Shown here one piece after another: positions 1 to 9,801 of a stretch of DNA of 44,001 nucleotides; positions within the stretch are counted from its first letter, which is position 1; the number at the start of each line of letters is the position of its first letter. This stretch comes from Klebsormidium nitens (Eukaryota; Streptophyta; Klebsormidiophyceae; Klebsormidiales; Klebsormidiaceae), in NCBI GenBank assembly GCA_000708835.1, contig DF237594.1, positions 4,963-48,963 of the forward strand, in the 5' to 3' direction. Below the pieces are notes generated by a model that saw only the letters and a program-made list of their open reading frames with translations, was not told the DNA's origin and did not search any database. Made by a program: the position numbers and the translations under genes.

Positions 1-2390
1 ACAAGTACAGAGGTTTGTATTGGTTTGTCTTTCAAAGCAAACTTCGGTCCGATTTCGCCGTCTTCCTTGGATACGGCCTCGCTCAATCTGCTCCATGTAA
101 AGCTGACTATTTTGAAGCTGCTAAAGCCGGTGGCCAGCTCGCGCGCACGGCACAATTTCAATCGAAACCGTCGATCGGGACGCAGAATCACATCGGACGG
201 CTTCGATCCTGCACATTCACTCTCCACGTATTCAAGCCTTCGCAGCTCGCTTGGCTCGTGCAGTCTGTGCATAGCTGCTGCATGCAGTGCACTGTGCAGC
301 ACTGTGCAGCACTGTGCAGGGCTGAGCACAGCAGATGCAGCTGCAGATCTCTTGTAAGAATCTTGTCTTACTGTGGGATCCTGAGCCAGGCTGCCAGCAG
401 TTTGTGAGAGCGGAAAGCCGCTGCTGCATGCTGCAGATTTCGGCGGAAACAGATTGAGCTCACACAATGTGAACAGGTGATGCTTCAGAGGAAACAAGAG
501 CGCAATGCACAGAAGCAACGCCAAATTTCTTGCGGCGGCAGCTTGCTTACCCTGCCACGTTACAGTCATCAAATCCAGTCAAGCTTCATTGGGAACCAGA
601 CGCACGCAGTTTCTATACTCTTGGCCCACGCCCCATGCTGCCTCTAATTGAGGTTCTGCGCTGATCAGGACTATGCGGCATGTCTACATCAATGTTAGAG
701 CTAGAGAGCCTCTAGAAAGCATCTGCAGCTGGCGGAATGCTTTTCTGAAGGATGCTGCTACGACCTGAAGCCACTAGACTGGAAGACAAGAACGCAACCA
801 GCGGCAGACACACGAATGGTGAGCAGCTCCAATGAAGTCTCAATCGACGTTGTACATGGCAGGGAAGAAACACTGGGGCTTATTGTGTGGCCAGAACAAC
901 TTAAGTTGCTTCAACGGAAACCTGCAATACACGCTTTAAGTCAACTGGATGGCAACTTTGATGTAGCCTTTTCTCAAGCGCAAGCAGCTTGAAATTGTCA
1001 CAACAAGGGTTCCCTTGCAGCTGACGGTGGTGGTGTCTGAATTCTTTGATGTCAGAGACACACTCTGCAGAAAATAGCATACCTTCTATACTGAGTTCCT
1101 GCAAGGATTGGGAGTGCCTTACGATACGGAGCTGATAACAGATAGCTCCCAATCGGTGTCCATCTGCGGGGTCATCACCCTACACTTCTGCTGGTGTGCT
1201 TGTAGGACCGCGCACAAGAATTGACAGCATCTCAAGTTCACCACTTCATATTTACGGCTGCAAGGGAAGAAGCTGGGCCAGGCATCAGAAGGGGCCGGAA
1301 TGGCAGCCGCCGACATAGCAATGCCAAGCATCAGACTTTAATGGGGAAGTAAGCAGGCCAGGTCGTCTTTGCCATATGTCGAATCCCCGTACGTTGAAGC
1401 TGAGATGAGGAGCGCTCTTCTGCCACTGGGCCACTGTGCCAAAGCCACATGTCTGAAGAATATTGCAAAGCACTAAGACATGCGAATTGCTACTCTGAAG
1501 TTGGTGAGTCAAGCGGTGAATTACTTTGATGATTGGACAGAGGTTTCAAGTCCATCACCCTGAGCATGTAGGTTAAGATGCGGTTCCCATCTGACTTACT
1601 TTAGATTCCTACAGATCAGTCAACGTCCTTTATTGCCAATCTTCCTGTGCAGGCCGGCAGAACAGAGAGCAATTACTTGTGCGCAGGACACCAAAGAGGC
1701 GGAGAGCGCGGGTGTAGGTCAAGACAACAACCACAGTGCATCTGCCTTGGAGGAACCGCATCAGTAGGTTTGCCATGAGCCTTTCAGAATGGAACACCGC
1801 TGGCTGCAGGTGCTGGAAGCTAGATTGGCGAAACACGCTGGGCTTTCCAAAGAGTCTCTGAATGCAGCTGTGTACAAGCGAGGCAACTCTACGCTATTTG
1901 CAAGCAGAAATGCTTGCCTGGCATACTGGTATTGGGAAGAGGTAGCTTAGTCAACTCCATTGGACAGATTATGTGGCTAGTTTCCTGGTACCTGACTTTG
2001 TGTATTCTTTCTGGCTGTCAATGCAAGAATGTAAGAAGCATAGGGCACCTGCAGCCTCTTTTTAAGAGCAAACGATGCTAAACAGCAACTCATGCCTCTA
2101 CTTGCACCTCTGTCTCATCCGCGCAATATCTGAGCAATTTTAGCTGAAAGGGTGGCTCTTCAACCAGTAGAACCTCTCCAACAGGCAGAGAAGGTCAGCG
2201 AAACCCTTAGCATGGCGAAGCTTTCTCTTCAAAGCTCCTAACGACTTTGAGTAGTTCCAACCCCGTACTCAATCTGCCAAGGCTTGACACGCTTTCTCTG
2301 ATCCGTCTTTTCTTCGGCTGCAGACGCTTTGAGCACGTCCTGAACAACCTGTCCTCATCCGTCATTTCGCTGTTGCGCAAAAATCACGAG
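1..2390. other. Spacer upstream of the PP4R3-like gene
   Basis: I see no convincing exon here. ORFs are short and none shows a recognisable domain. At about 286-322 there is a short tandem run of the decamer CACTGTGCAG (about three copies). I looked for an EVH1-like exon that could belong to the gene starting at 2391 and did not find one. The last few hundred bases should hold that gene's promoter and 5' leader, but I cannot point to a clear TATA box. Confidence 0.5.
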
Positions 2391-5300
2391 ATGGCCCAGA
2401 ACCGGAACCAGGCACAGCACTCCAGCGGAGTCCCCTCATACACTCAGCAGCGGACCATCCTGGGAGCTGTAGTACCTAACGCCCCTGCTCTCTGGTATGG
2501 AGCATCCCCGTCGGTCGAGAGTGCAAGTAAAAGCGAGCCTGCTAGAAACGAGGAAGCGGTCTTCAAGGTAAAAGAGGAGCCGAAGAGTAGCGAGTCGGGC
2601 ATGGACGCAGTTGGTGCAGCAGGAGAAACGAGAGCGGAAGAGGGGAAGGCTGTGGGTGGAGAAGAGAGTACCGCACCGGCGCATCAAGAAGAAGAGGAGC
2701 CCCAGCAACTCAATCAGGTCGGCCCTCGGTTCTCGTGCGATTGAAAAGATCTTCCTGAAGGCGTCCGTTCTTGATCTCAGGAGCACAGTTGTCCCAAGAA
2801 CGCACAACGTGATCGTGCTCATTTCGAGCTCACTTGTTTCAATGTGGGAGTGATACCAACCAGATCATGTTTTCAAGAAATGCAAACTCTAACTGTCTAG
2901 CAGTATGGCTTGAAGCAAAGGGTATACTTCTTCTGTCTGGCTATCCATGCAAAGGCCTTCACCGCCAACGTTGAAAGCCTTTTTGTTCTGTGCAGGTGGA
3001 CGAGAGCTTGAAGCTTGAGGTTCTCAGAGAGTGGCTAGAGCTCTTGGTACCAGGATCAGGTCAAAACCTTGTCTTTCCAAATGCGCGTGGGCCGACCGAG
3101 AGACCCGTGAAGCATCCCGATGGAGCTGCCTTCGGAGCGGCCGCTACAGCAGGCAACATGAAGGAGCAGTATTTTTTGAAGGTAGGCTTAGCTTCCACTT
3201 CAGAGACATGCTCAATTGCCCCGCTGTAAATTTCACAACGCAGATACGTCGTGACAATCTGTTACAGTGCAGATACGTAATGACGATCTGTCACAATGCA
3301 GATACGTCATGTCGAGTTCACTCAGAATCAAGGACCGCAAAGGGAGCTGGTTCGGCCTTTCTTGCATGCTTCCCGAGATCCTGCGACTTGCAGTGTTTCC
3401 TTGTTTGTTATCAAAAAATGGCAAGGTTCTGATGATGTCAACCGAGCAAAGGGACCCTGCAATAAGGATGGCAATCAAGCTGCTTCGGCCCTTTCAACAG
3501 AGACGGCAAGTTGATTCTGACGCTCGCTGCATCAACCACGCTTTACGTGCAGAGTGCGTTGAATAAAAGGCTTGACGAAGTGAGGGAGGGGTGCAAAGCT
3601 GGGCTGAAGAACGGGCCGCGCCTTGAGTACATCTTGCGCAATTTCGTGGACCTTCTCAATCTGGGACTCGAGAAGCTGACCCCTCGCCAGGTGAGCTGCT
3701 CCTGCGCCAGGCTCAAACAGGAGCGCGGTACGCATTCTGGCCGTTTGACGAAAGCTTGGATGGCTTGATTTGAGTAGAAAGGTTTGCGGACCGTACGTTC
3801 TTGTTTGTTGATTTGGTCGTCTGCTTCTTGCGGCTGCTGGTTCGGGGCCTGGCATTCGCTTCAGGGTCGAACAAACTACTTCGCTACTCGCTTGGGCACG
3901 TGGTTCCCGGAACCGAAGCCGTGAACTGATGGATGATGAACCGACTAGCAATGAGACCCGGTCGCGCATCCGGCGTTCCATCATTACAGCTTGTCTCGAA
4001 GCAGAGCTTGAAGAGCTCTATTTGAAACTGCCGTGTCAAAGCAGAGCCCTTCGCTCTGCTTGCTTTGCCGCTACATCGCTCCGTCGCAACATGCTCTTGT
4101 CCTTGGCTCATAAGATCCACCTTCGCTACTTTCTTCGCAGTTCAAGCCGCTCTTCCGCCGGGCCATGTCCTTCCGGTGCCTGCGCCGCGCGCTCCGCGCA
4201 TGCTTCGACGCGCGCGACAGCCGCGCCCAGTTCTGGTACGCGGCCGCGTCCGTCCTCGCGCTTCTGGCGCGCGACCCCGCGTTGCTCCGGAACCACCTCG
4301 ACTTCGTCCGGGGCATCATCGACCAGTTCTGCATCGTGGGCGAGATGCTCCACGCCGACAATGGAACCCTCCGGAGGAGGCTGCTCTCGCTTACCCGGTC
4401 TCTCATCGACCTTGTACCGGTGAGTGGCTACGGGTATCCGTTCTCCAGCCACTGCTGACGGAAGGGCCTCTACCTTGACTTCAGAGCTCCAAGCCGCAAC
4501 TTGAATATGACTCGCGCTGCCTCGCCGAGCTGCGTTGCGGTTAGTCGTCCTTTGCATACTTACGGTGTGATTGACTTCGTGACCGGTGTATTAGGAGAGC
4601 ACACCTGACCATTGTTCCAATCAAGACTTGCATCAAATCCTATCAATTCGATGAGCCTTTTGCTCATGTTTCTGGAAAGAATGTGACGCCAAGGCCCAGT
4701 TTATGGTATCCCTTTTGCCCCTGCGGATTTGAAACCTGCTCGGCGTTGTCCCTCAGCATGCATGTTGGTGCAGCATGCACTGAACGGGTGCAAGCTGTTG
4801 GGTTTCCACCTGCGAACTTGATATACTGCAATGAGCATTTGAGGAGCCATAGAACCTCGCCCGTCGCTTCGATGTACCCAGTTAGGTTGGAGTTCTGGTC
4901 CTTCTCCTTTTTCAAATTAACGGAACAGGCACTCAACCATCACCTCTTTCTAAACCTCGTGCAGTCGAATGGATCCCCGTGGCTCGAGCCCGTCCTCGAC
5001 GTGATCATCGAGCAGATGGTGACGCAATTGAAGGCTGACGTCAGGGACCCGACGGGAGCCTTGGCCGAGAACAGCGACGGGTTGGCCCGCGCCTGCGCGC
5101 TGCTGACGTACTGCGTGCATTACCACGGGGCCAGGTTACGGTGCGCCTCATCCTGTGTCGCTTGCGTTTTGAGTGTGAATGAGCAGCCAGTAGACTCGTG
5201 AGTTTGCGGTCACTCACATTTGACTTGGGAAGCAACCACGTTTGCGATTCAAACACCCTGAACCACCTGACTTGTTTGGCTCAAGGGGAATGTGATAGCA

Positions 5301-6798
5301 TCCCTGAGAATGGGAAATATCCCGCTTCTTGTGCAAGTCAGCTCGCCACCACCGAGCTTAGTCTGCCATCTGCACGGCAATCTGAGCGCTTGATGCATGT
5401 CCTTACCTTGAACTCGACTGAGTCGCCTGCCTTGCGGAGTTCCAAAGATTGAAGTCTCCGTACGTTTGCTTGACTGACTCGGGGGCAAATTACTTTGCCA
5501 TCCCATGGAAGTAGACCGGATTCTCCCCTACAAAATTCTACACCTCTCCCTCTGAAGGCGCACTAACATTACATTTGTTGGTCTGGAGTCATCGTGACTT
5601 CCGCCCTGCGGAAGGCTCATCAGCCGCATCGCCTAAACAAGCGCTTAGCTTCGAATTCTCAAGCGCAAGGTCCGCGAAGGACAAAAGTCAGAGTGTCATT
5701 GACCGCAAGGTTGCCACGTGTTCGCTCCTGAAGGTACAAATAGATAACAAATCAATCCTTCCTCACGACTTTCGTTCATCTGCCGTCTACCCCGTCCTAA
5801 ACATGTCTCAAAACGTTGTACGAGGGGGCCACAGATGGAAACAAACGTCTGATTTACCTGAGCTTCAATTCATATAAATCCAGCCTTGACATGTCGGTAT
5901 GCTCGGCCAACGCTCCGGTTCTTCTGCGCCAGGCCGCTTCTGTTCCGTCACGGCGCTCTCGAAGCGGTGGCGCGCCTGGCAGGCCACGTGGAGCCGCACG
6001 TCGCGATAGCCGCCGTCGGCTTCCTGCGCGCGTGCCTGGCCAAGCGCGACCCGCACTACGTGGTCCGCCTGATGCAGGGCGACCTCTTGGCGCCCGCGAT
6101 CACGACCTTCCGCGCGGCCGCGCATGCGCGCACCAACACTGAAATCACGGACGCGGTCCACCAACTGCTGGAGTTTGTACTTGAGGTGAGCAGGCGCCGA
6201 ACGAGAGAATCATTCCTACATCGAGGTGTAGCCAAACCCTGAGGCGACTCAGAGTCGACAAGATTTTGAAGGCTCTCATGTGTAGGCTTCGTCTGGATGG
6301 CTTGCATGCCTCTTTCTTGAAGTGCTGATCTTGCTTCCGTCCGGTCTCGGGGCGTTGCTAGATCTTGGGATCTCTTGTGCTAGAGCTACTTGCGATGGCA
6401 CCGATGTGCAATTTTAGGTTACTGGAGCACCGGTTGAATGTTATCCAGCCCCTGTCCAGGTGTCCTCTTTACCGACGCAAACTCGACGCAAAGGTCGATC
6501 TTTAGCGGAGTCAGACGCCGACTCGCTTTCATGGGCATTAAAGCGCATGCCTCCGTCACGCTCTTCTTATCTGCTTTTTGGGGAATGTTTGGATTCGAAA
6601 CGCTGTTTTACCGTCATGCAGGAGGACGCGCCGGTCGCGGCACTCGTCCGCCACATTCTCGAGAGGTTTGACCAATCTGACTTCCCGGGGCCTTATGCAG
6701 GCGTGTTCCAAAGACTAGTGCGCAGGTTTACGAAGCTCATGACTCGTGACCTCATCGAAGCAACGGGCAAGGTGATTCAAAAGAAAGGGCCCTGGTAG
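2391..6798 (+). CDS. PP4R3/SMEK-like protein phosphatase 4 regulatory subunit (7 exons)
   Basis: Proposed exons: 2391-2717, 2996-3181, 3511-3690, 4141-4419, 4965-5140, 5933-6185 and 6622-6798 (TAG). All joins are phase-consistent with GT-AG borders, giving about 525 residues. Exon 1 starts at the only in-frame ATG and ends in an acidic Gln/Glu-rich tail. The rest is helical, ARM/HEAT-like. Joining exons 5 and 6 gives a stretch beginning CVHYHGARLR and running through AAVGFLRACLAKRDPHYVVR to LLEFV. It aligns nearly without gaps to the SMEK core of animal PP4R3, which has CVEHHTYHIK, then ALRFMRRIIGLKDEFYNRYI, then LFEFI. PP4R3 targets the PP4 catalytic subunit to substrates, mainly in the nucleus. 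The usual N-terminal EVH1-like domain is not visible, and the protein is shorter than typical family members of about 800 residues. The exon 3 start is the least certain border, since an acceptor at 3500 is also possible. Reading may also continue by splicing at 6772 instead of stopping at 6798. Another ARM-repeat protein cannot be excluded. Confidence 0.62.
3241..3311. repeat. 29-bp tandem repeat inside an intron
   Basis: Units begin at 3241 and 3270, with a partial third at 3299, each starting CAGATACGT. The first two differ at a few positions. The repeat lies in the intron between exons 2 and 3 of the PP4R3-like gene and is probably neutral. Confidence 0.8.
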
Positions 6799-8006
6799 GA
6801 TCTGCGCGTTAGTCCATGTCCTGAAATTGTTTGCTTATGATATTGTTGGAAGAACTCGATATCACAGAGCTGATTCAAAAACAGCAGTGGGGCTGACCCA
6901 ATCCCTCTTCTAGAACTTCGTTAGATTCCATCCGGGGCAAGTCGGGCTAGTAGTACGGTCTCAAACTTCATTCCTTGTCAGGTGAAAAGAACAACGTACA
7001 GTCGGCTACGAAACCCAATCTTCTGTAGATGGAAAAAGCAACGTTGCAGATTGGTTACAATGTTGCTATGCAAAGCGGGTGGGAGATTGTGATTCGACCG
7101 GAACTTCTATTGATCTCATGGCATGAGCACTAAGCTACTGCCGTTGTTGAACACGTTTTGCACCTTTAGAACCCAAGGAAGCGGGCCTGACACCGATGCA
7201 ATAGATGGCCGGGCTCCAATAATGACCGTACGTCCAATCTCGTGATCAAATTAGTCAATTCTCGAACTTCGAAAGACGGTTTTGCTGACAAAGCTAAGCC
7301 GTCACGTGAGGCGGGCCTGATGTAAGTGCGACACATGTGGTAAAATTTGAAAGTCATGCGGGCGCCATCGACCTCCCATGATGCATAATCTCCTTTGAAC
7401 CTGTGTGCCGCACAATCTCCGCGCGTGCCACATAATGCAGCGAGCTGACTGCATATATGCCTCAGTGCCGCGCGCTGGCACTGAGCCCGCATGCATGTGC
7501 TTCAAAATGCGAAATATGTTTCTCACTGATTCAGCCTGAATCTCACGTACGGACAGCCGTCTAGAAAAGGTTCAATGCGCAATGAATCATTCTGAATCTC
7601 AAACGTGTTCCAAGTAGAATCAATCTGGATTGCGATTCGAGCTTGATAATTTAGTTCCTATCAAAACCTGCATAATGCACACTGAGCATTCATAGCCTTG
7701 CATTGTGATCACGGTACTAAGTGCTCTTGCATGAATCAGCCTCGAAACGATATGTTACAAACTGCTCGCTTCGGATCGTGCTAGCGTACAAGAACCTGTT
7801 CCTGATTCTATTACACCGTGCAATTACCGCTTTCCCACGTTTGTCACTCGGGCCACGCTTCCTTCCAACGGCACGGTTGCAGCCGTCTAAGTACCTGTCC
7901 GAAGATCGATCGACGGTTGGCGTGGCAGGAGCAGCTTGGCCCACAGATGATAGAGATGGAAAATGTGCTGTATATAACCAAAGAGGTTTCAGATCAACAA
8001 CGGCAT
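6799..8006. other. Spacer between the PP4R3-like gene and the tRNA-like locus
   Basis: This should contain the 3' end of the preceding transcript. I see no exon with recognisable protein content; the minus-strand ORFs at 7166-7526 are short and unsupported. Confidence 0.5.
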
Positions 8007-8172
8007 GGGGCTGTAGCTCAACTGGTAGAGCGCCAAGAAACGGATCCGTCCGTAGTGGTGGAAGCTTCTCGCCGCGCGCCGTGAGCTGGCCAAGCCGCTG
8101 CCGGGCTCCGCGCTTTGCCCAGAGACCCTGGGCCGAGTCTGAGAGATGCGGGTTCGAATCCCGCCAGCTCCA
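8007..8172 (+). tRNA. tRNA-like locus with a large internal insert (anticodon not resolved)
   Basis: The 5' part (8007-8032) has acceptor strand GGGGCTG, then TA, then a D arm with stem GCTC/GAGC around loop AACTGGTA, a good A box. The 3' part (8148-8172) has a perfect T arm (GCGGG, TTCGAAT, CCCGC; a good B box) and acceptor strand CAGCTCC, which pairs with the 5' end using one G-U pair. A final A serves as discriminator. About 115 nt separate the two arms, where a normal tRNA has about 22-25. I could not place an anticodon stem at the canonical position: 8033-8037 does not pair with the bases before the T arm. The insert holds a 6-bp hairpin, GCCCAG/CTGGGC. It could be a tRNA with a non-canonical intron, an insertion-disrupted tRNA, or a tRNA-derived element. 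Confidence 0.5.
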
Positions 8173-9801
8173 CAACCCCTTTTCCCCTTTGAACAGCCTG
8201 AGTCTAAGCATTTCAAGTGGCCACTTTTATCCCCGCTGAGAATAGCGAATCTCAAAACAGAGAAGATTCGTGTGCCGCGTGCCTAATATGCTGGGATTCG
8301 TGCAGTATGACGCCATCGGAGGAAGTCAAAATCAGTAGTTGCCTATCAAATCTTTCATATGATCCAAGACATCAGCCGCACCGGCCGCGGCTGGTCGGGC
8401 AGCCGACCTGATGCAAAAGCCTCCGGGGCTTGGAAAGCGCTTCGAAGACCTGCTGATATTGGACATCCCCTGGACGCATCTAAAATAAAAGAATCCAAGC
8501 TGGGCACTTAGTAATCCCTTCGTGAACGTAGATAATTAGCTTACCTCGATCTTGATGCTGAACTATTCTGCTGATCTTCAGATCGTCCGTGAGTCCGCCC
8601 TTATGTATGTTCAGCAGAATCTTGCTCCTTTTTAAGCATCTAAACTCAGCAAACTCCTGCTCCTTTTTAAGCATCTTAGCAACATTTGCTTTTATCAATA
8701 AGGGAGACCGAAGCAGCCTTATGATTTTAGAAATACTACTTCGGAAAGTCAGACAGCGCCAGTGAAAAGAATACGAGTATGCGCTTAATCATCATACAAA
8801 CAGCATGAGTCTGCTTCTCGCAGTTGTGCTCTCGACACTCTTGAGTGCTGAAATTCGCGACCAGCATTACTAGGAAGAGATGCCAAGCTGAATATCTATA
8901 TTTCGATGCTTAGAGGCACTTCAGTCGCCATGCATCGACGCGCCGTTAGAAGTCAGGGTGAGAGTAGGGCAGTTTGATAATGAGAGGATCACTTCGCCTT
9001 CTATATGTGAACAGTGATAAACGCGGCCCCAATAGACTGTTCCTTTTCACGTAAAAGCCGGACGGCGGAACAACCTTTTGCTTCAGCTTGGAGCAGCGGA
9101 TAGTGCCATCTAGGGCCGAGCGAAGATCATCACATTACAGCAAGTCTTACTAAGTCATGCAGCTTTAGGAACATTGACGGAGCGCGCCCCCCATTGTGAT
9201 CGCAACACAAAAATCAGCACTGACCAATTGAGTAGGGCGCTGGCAACAAACAAGCCGGGCCGAAACATTACAAACAAGACTGAAGCATAAACACGTCCGT
9301 GCAAGAGCCGAGGTACACGTCTAGGTGAGTCCGCTTTCGAAGAACTCTCTCTGTGAAACTGCAATCCTTTTTCCACCTTGATCGTTATAGTAATACTATC
9401 GAGTCTAATGCTCGTTGAAGAAGGTCTGAACGAGGGTCATTTCTTTGTGAAGCGCGTGCGCTATTCTTAGATTCCGCCCTCGTTCTTCTCCAAACTACCA
9501 AAGAAAGGAGGCAAAGGCCCCTAGTCCAACTGGAGGGCTTAAGCATGCAAAACCGTAAGCAACTTATCCCGATACATTGAATGCCATGGCCGAGGTCCGT
9601 CCAGGAGAACGCGCCTGCATTGTCTCTCATCTAGTTAGAAAAGTCGTCTAGACTACTCTCTCATCTACCAAAACCAAAACACGCCGTTTTGAACACCACC
9701 GGATGCCGACTATTGGGCCTCGAGTCACCGTTCCCGAGAACTGGCAGCCGTCAAAGTTTTTCGCCACACTACTCTGGATCCTCTGCCTCCAAGCTAGAAA
9801 T
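8173..9801. other. Spacer, no gene recognised
   Basis: No coding region is supported. At 8620-8680 the 19-mer TGCTCCTTTTTAAGCATCT occurs twice in direct orientation about 37 bp apart. The part next to 9801 should contain the 3' UTR of the PAN-like gene, which ends there on the minus strand. Confidence 0.5.

Noticed and set aside
286-322. CACTGTGCAG tandem run considered as a CRISPR-like array
   Set aside because: Units are directly adjacent without spacers, and the genome is eukaryotic. It is a simple tandem repeat.
4071-4557. Several open frames on both strands around the fourth exon of the PP4R3-like gene
   Set aside because: Shadows of one GC-rich exon. Only the frame 4141-4419 has splice borders in phase with its neighbours.
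7717-8239. Overlapping plus- and minus-strand open frames over the tRNA-like locus
   Set aside because: They run through the tRNA arms on both strands and show no protein features.
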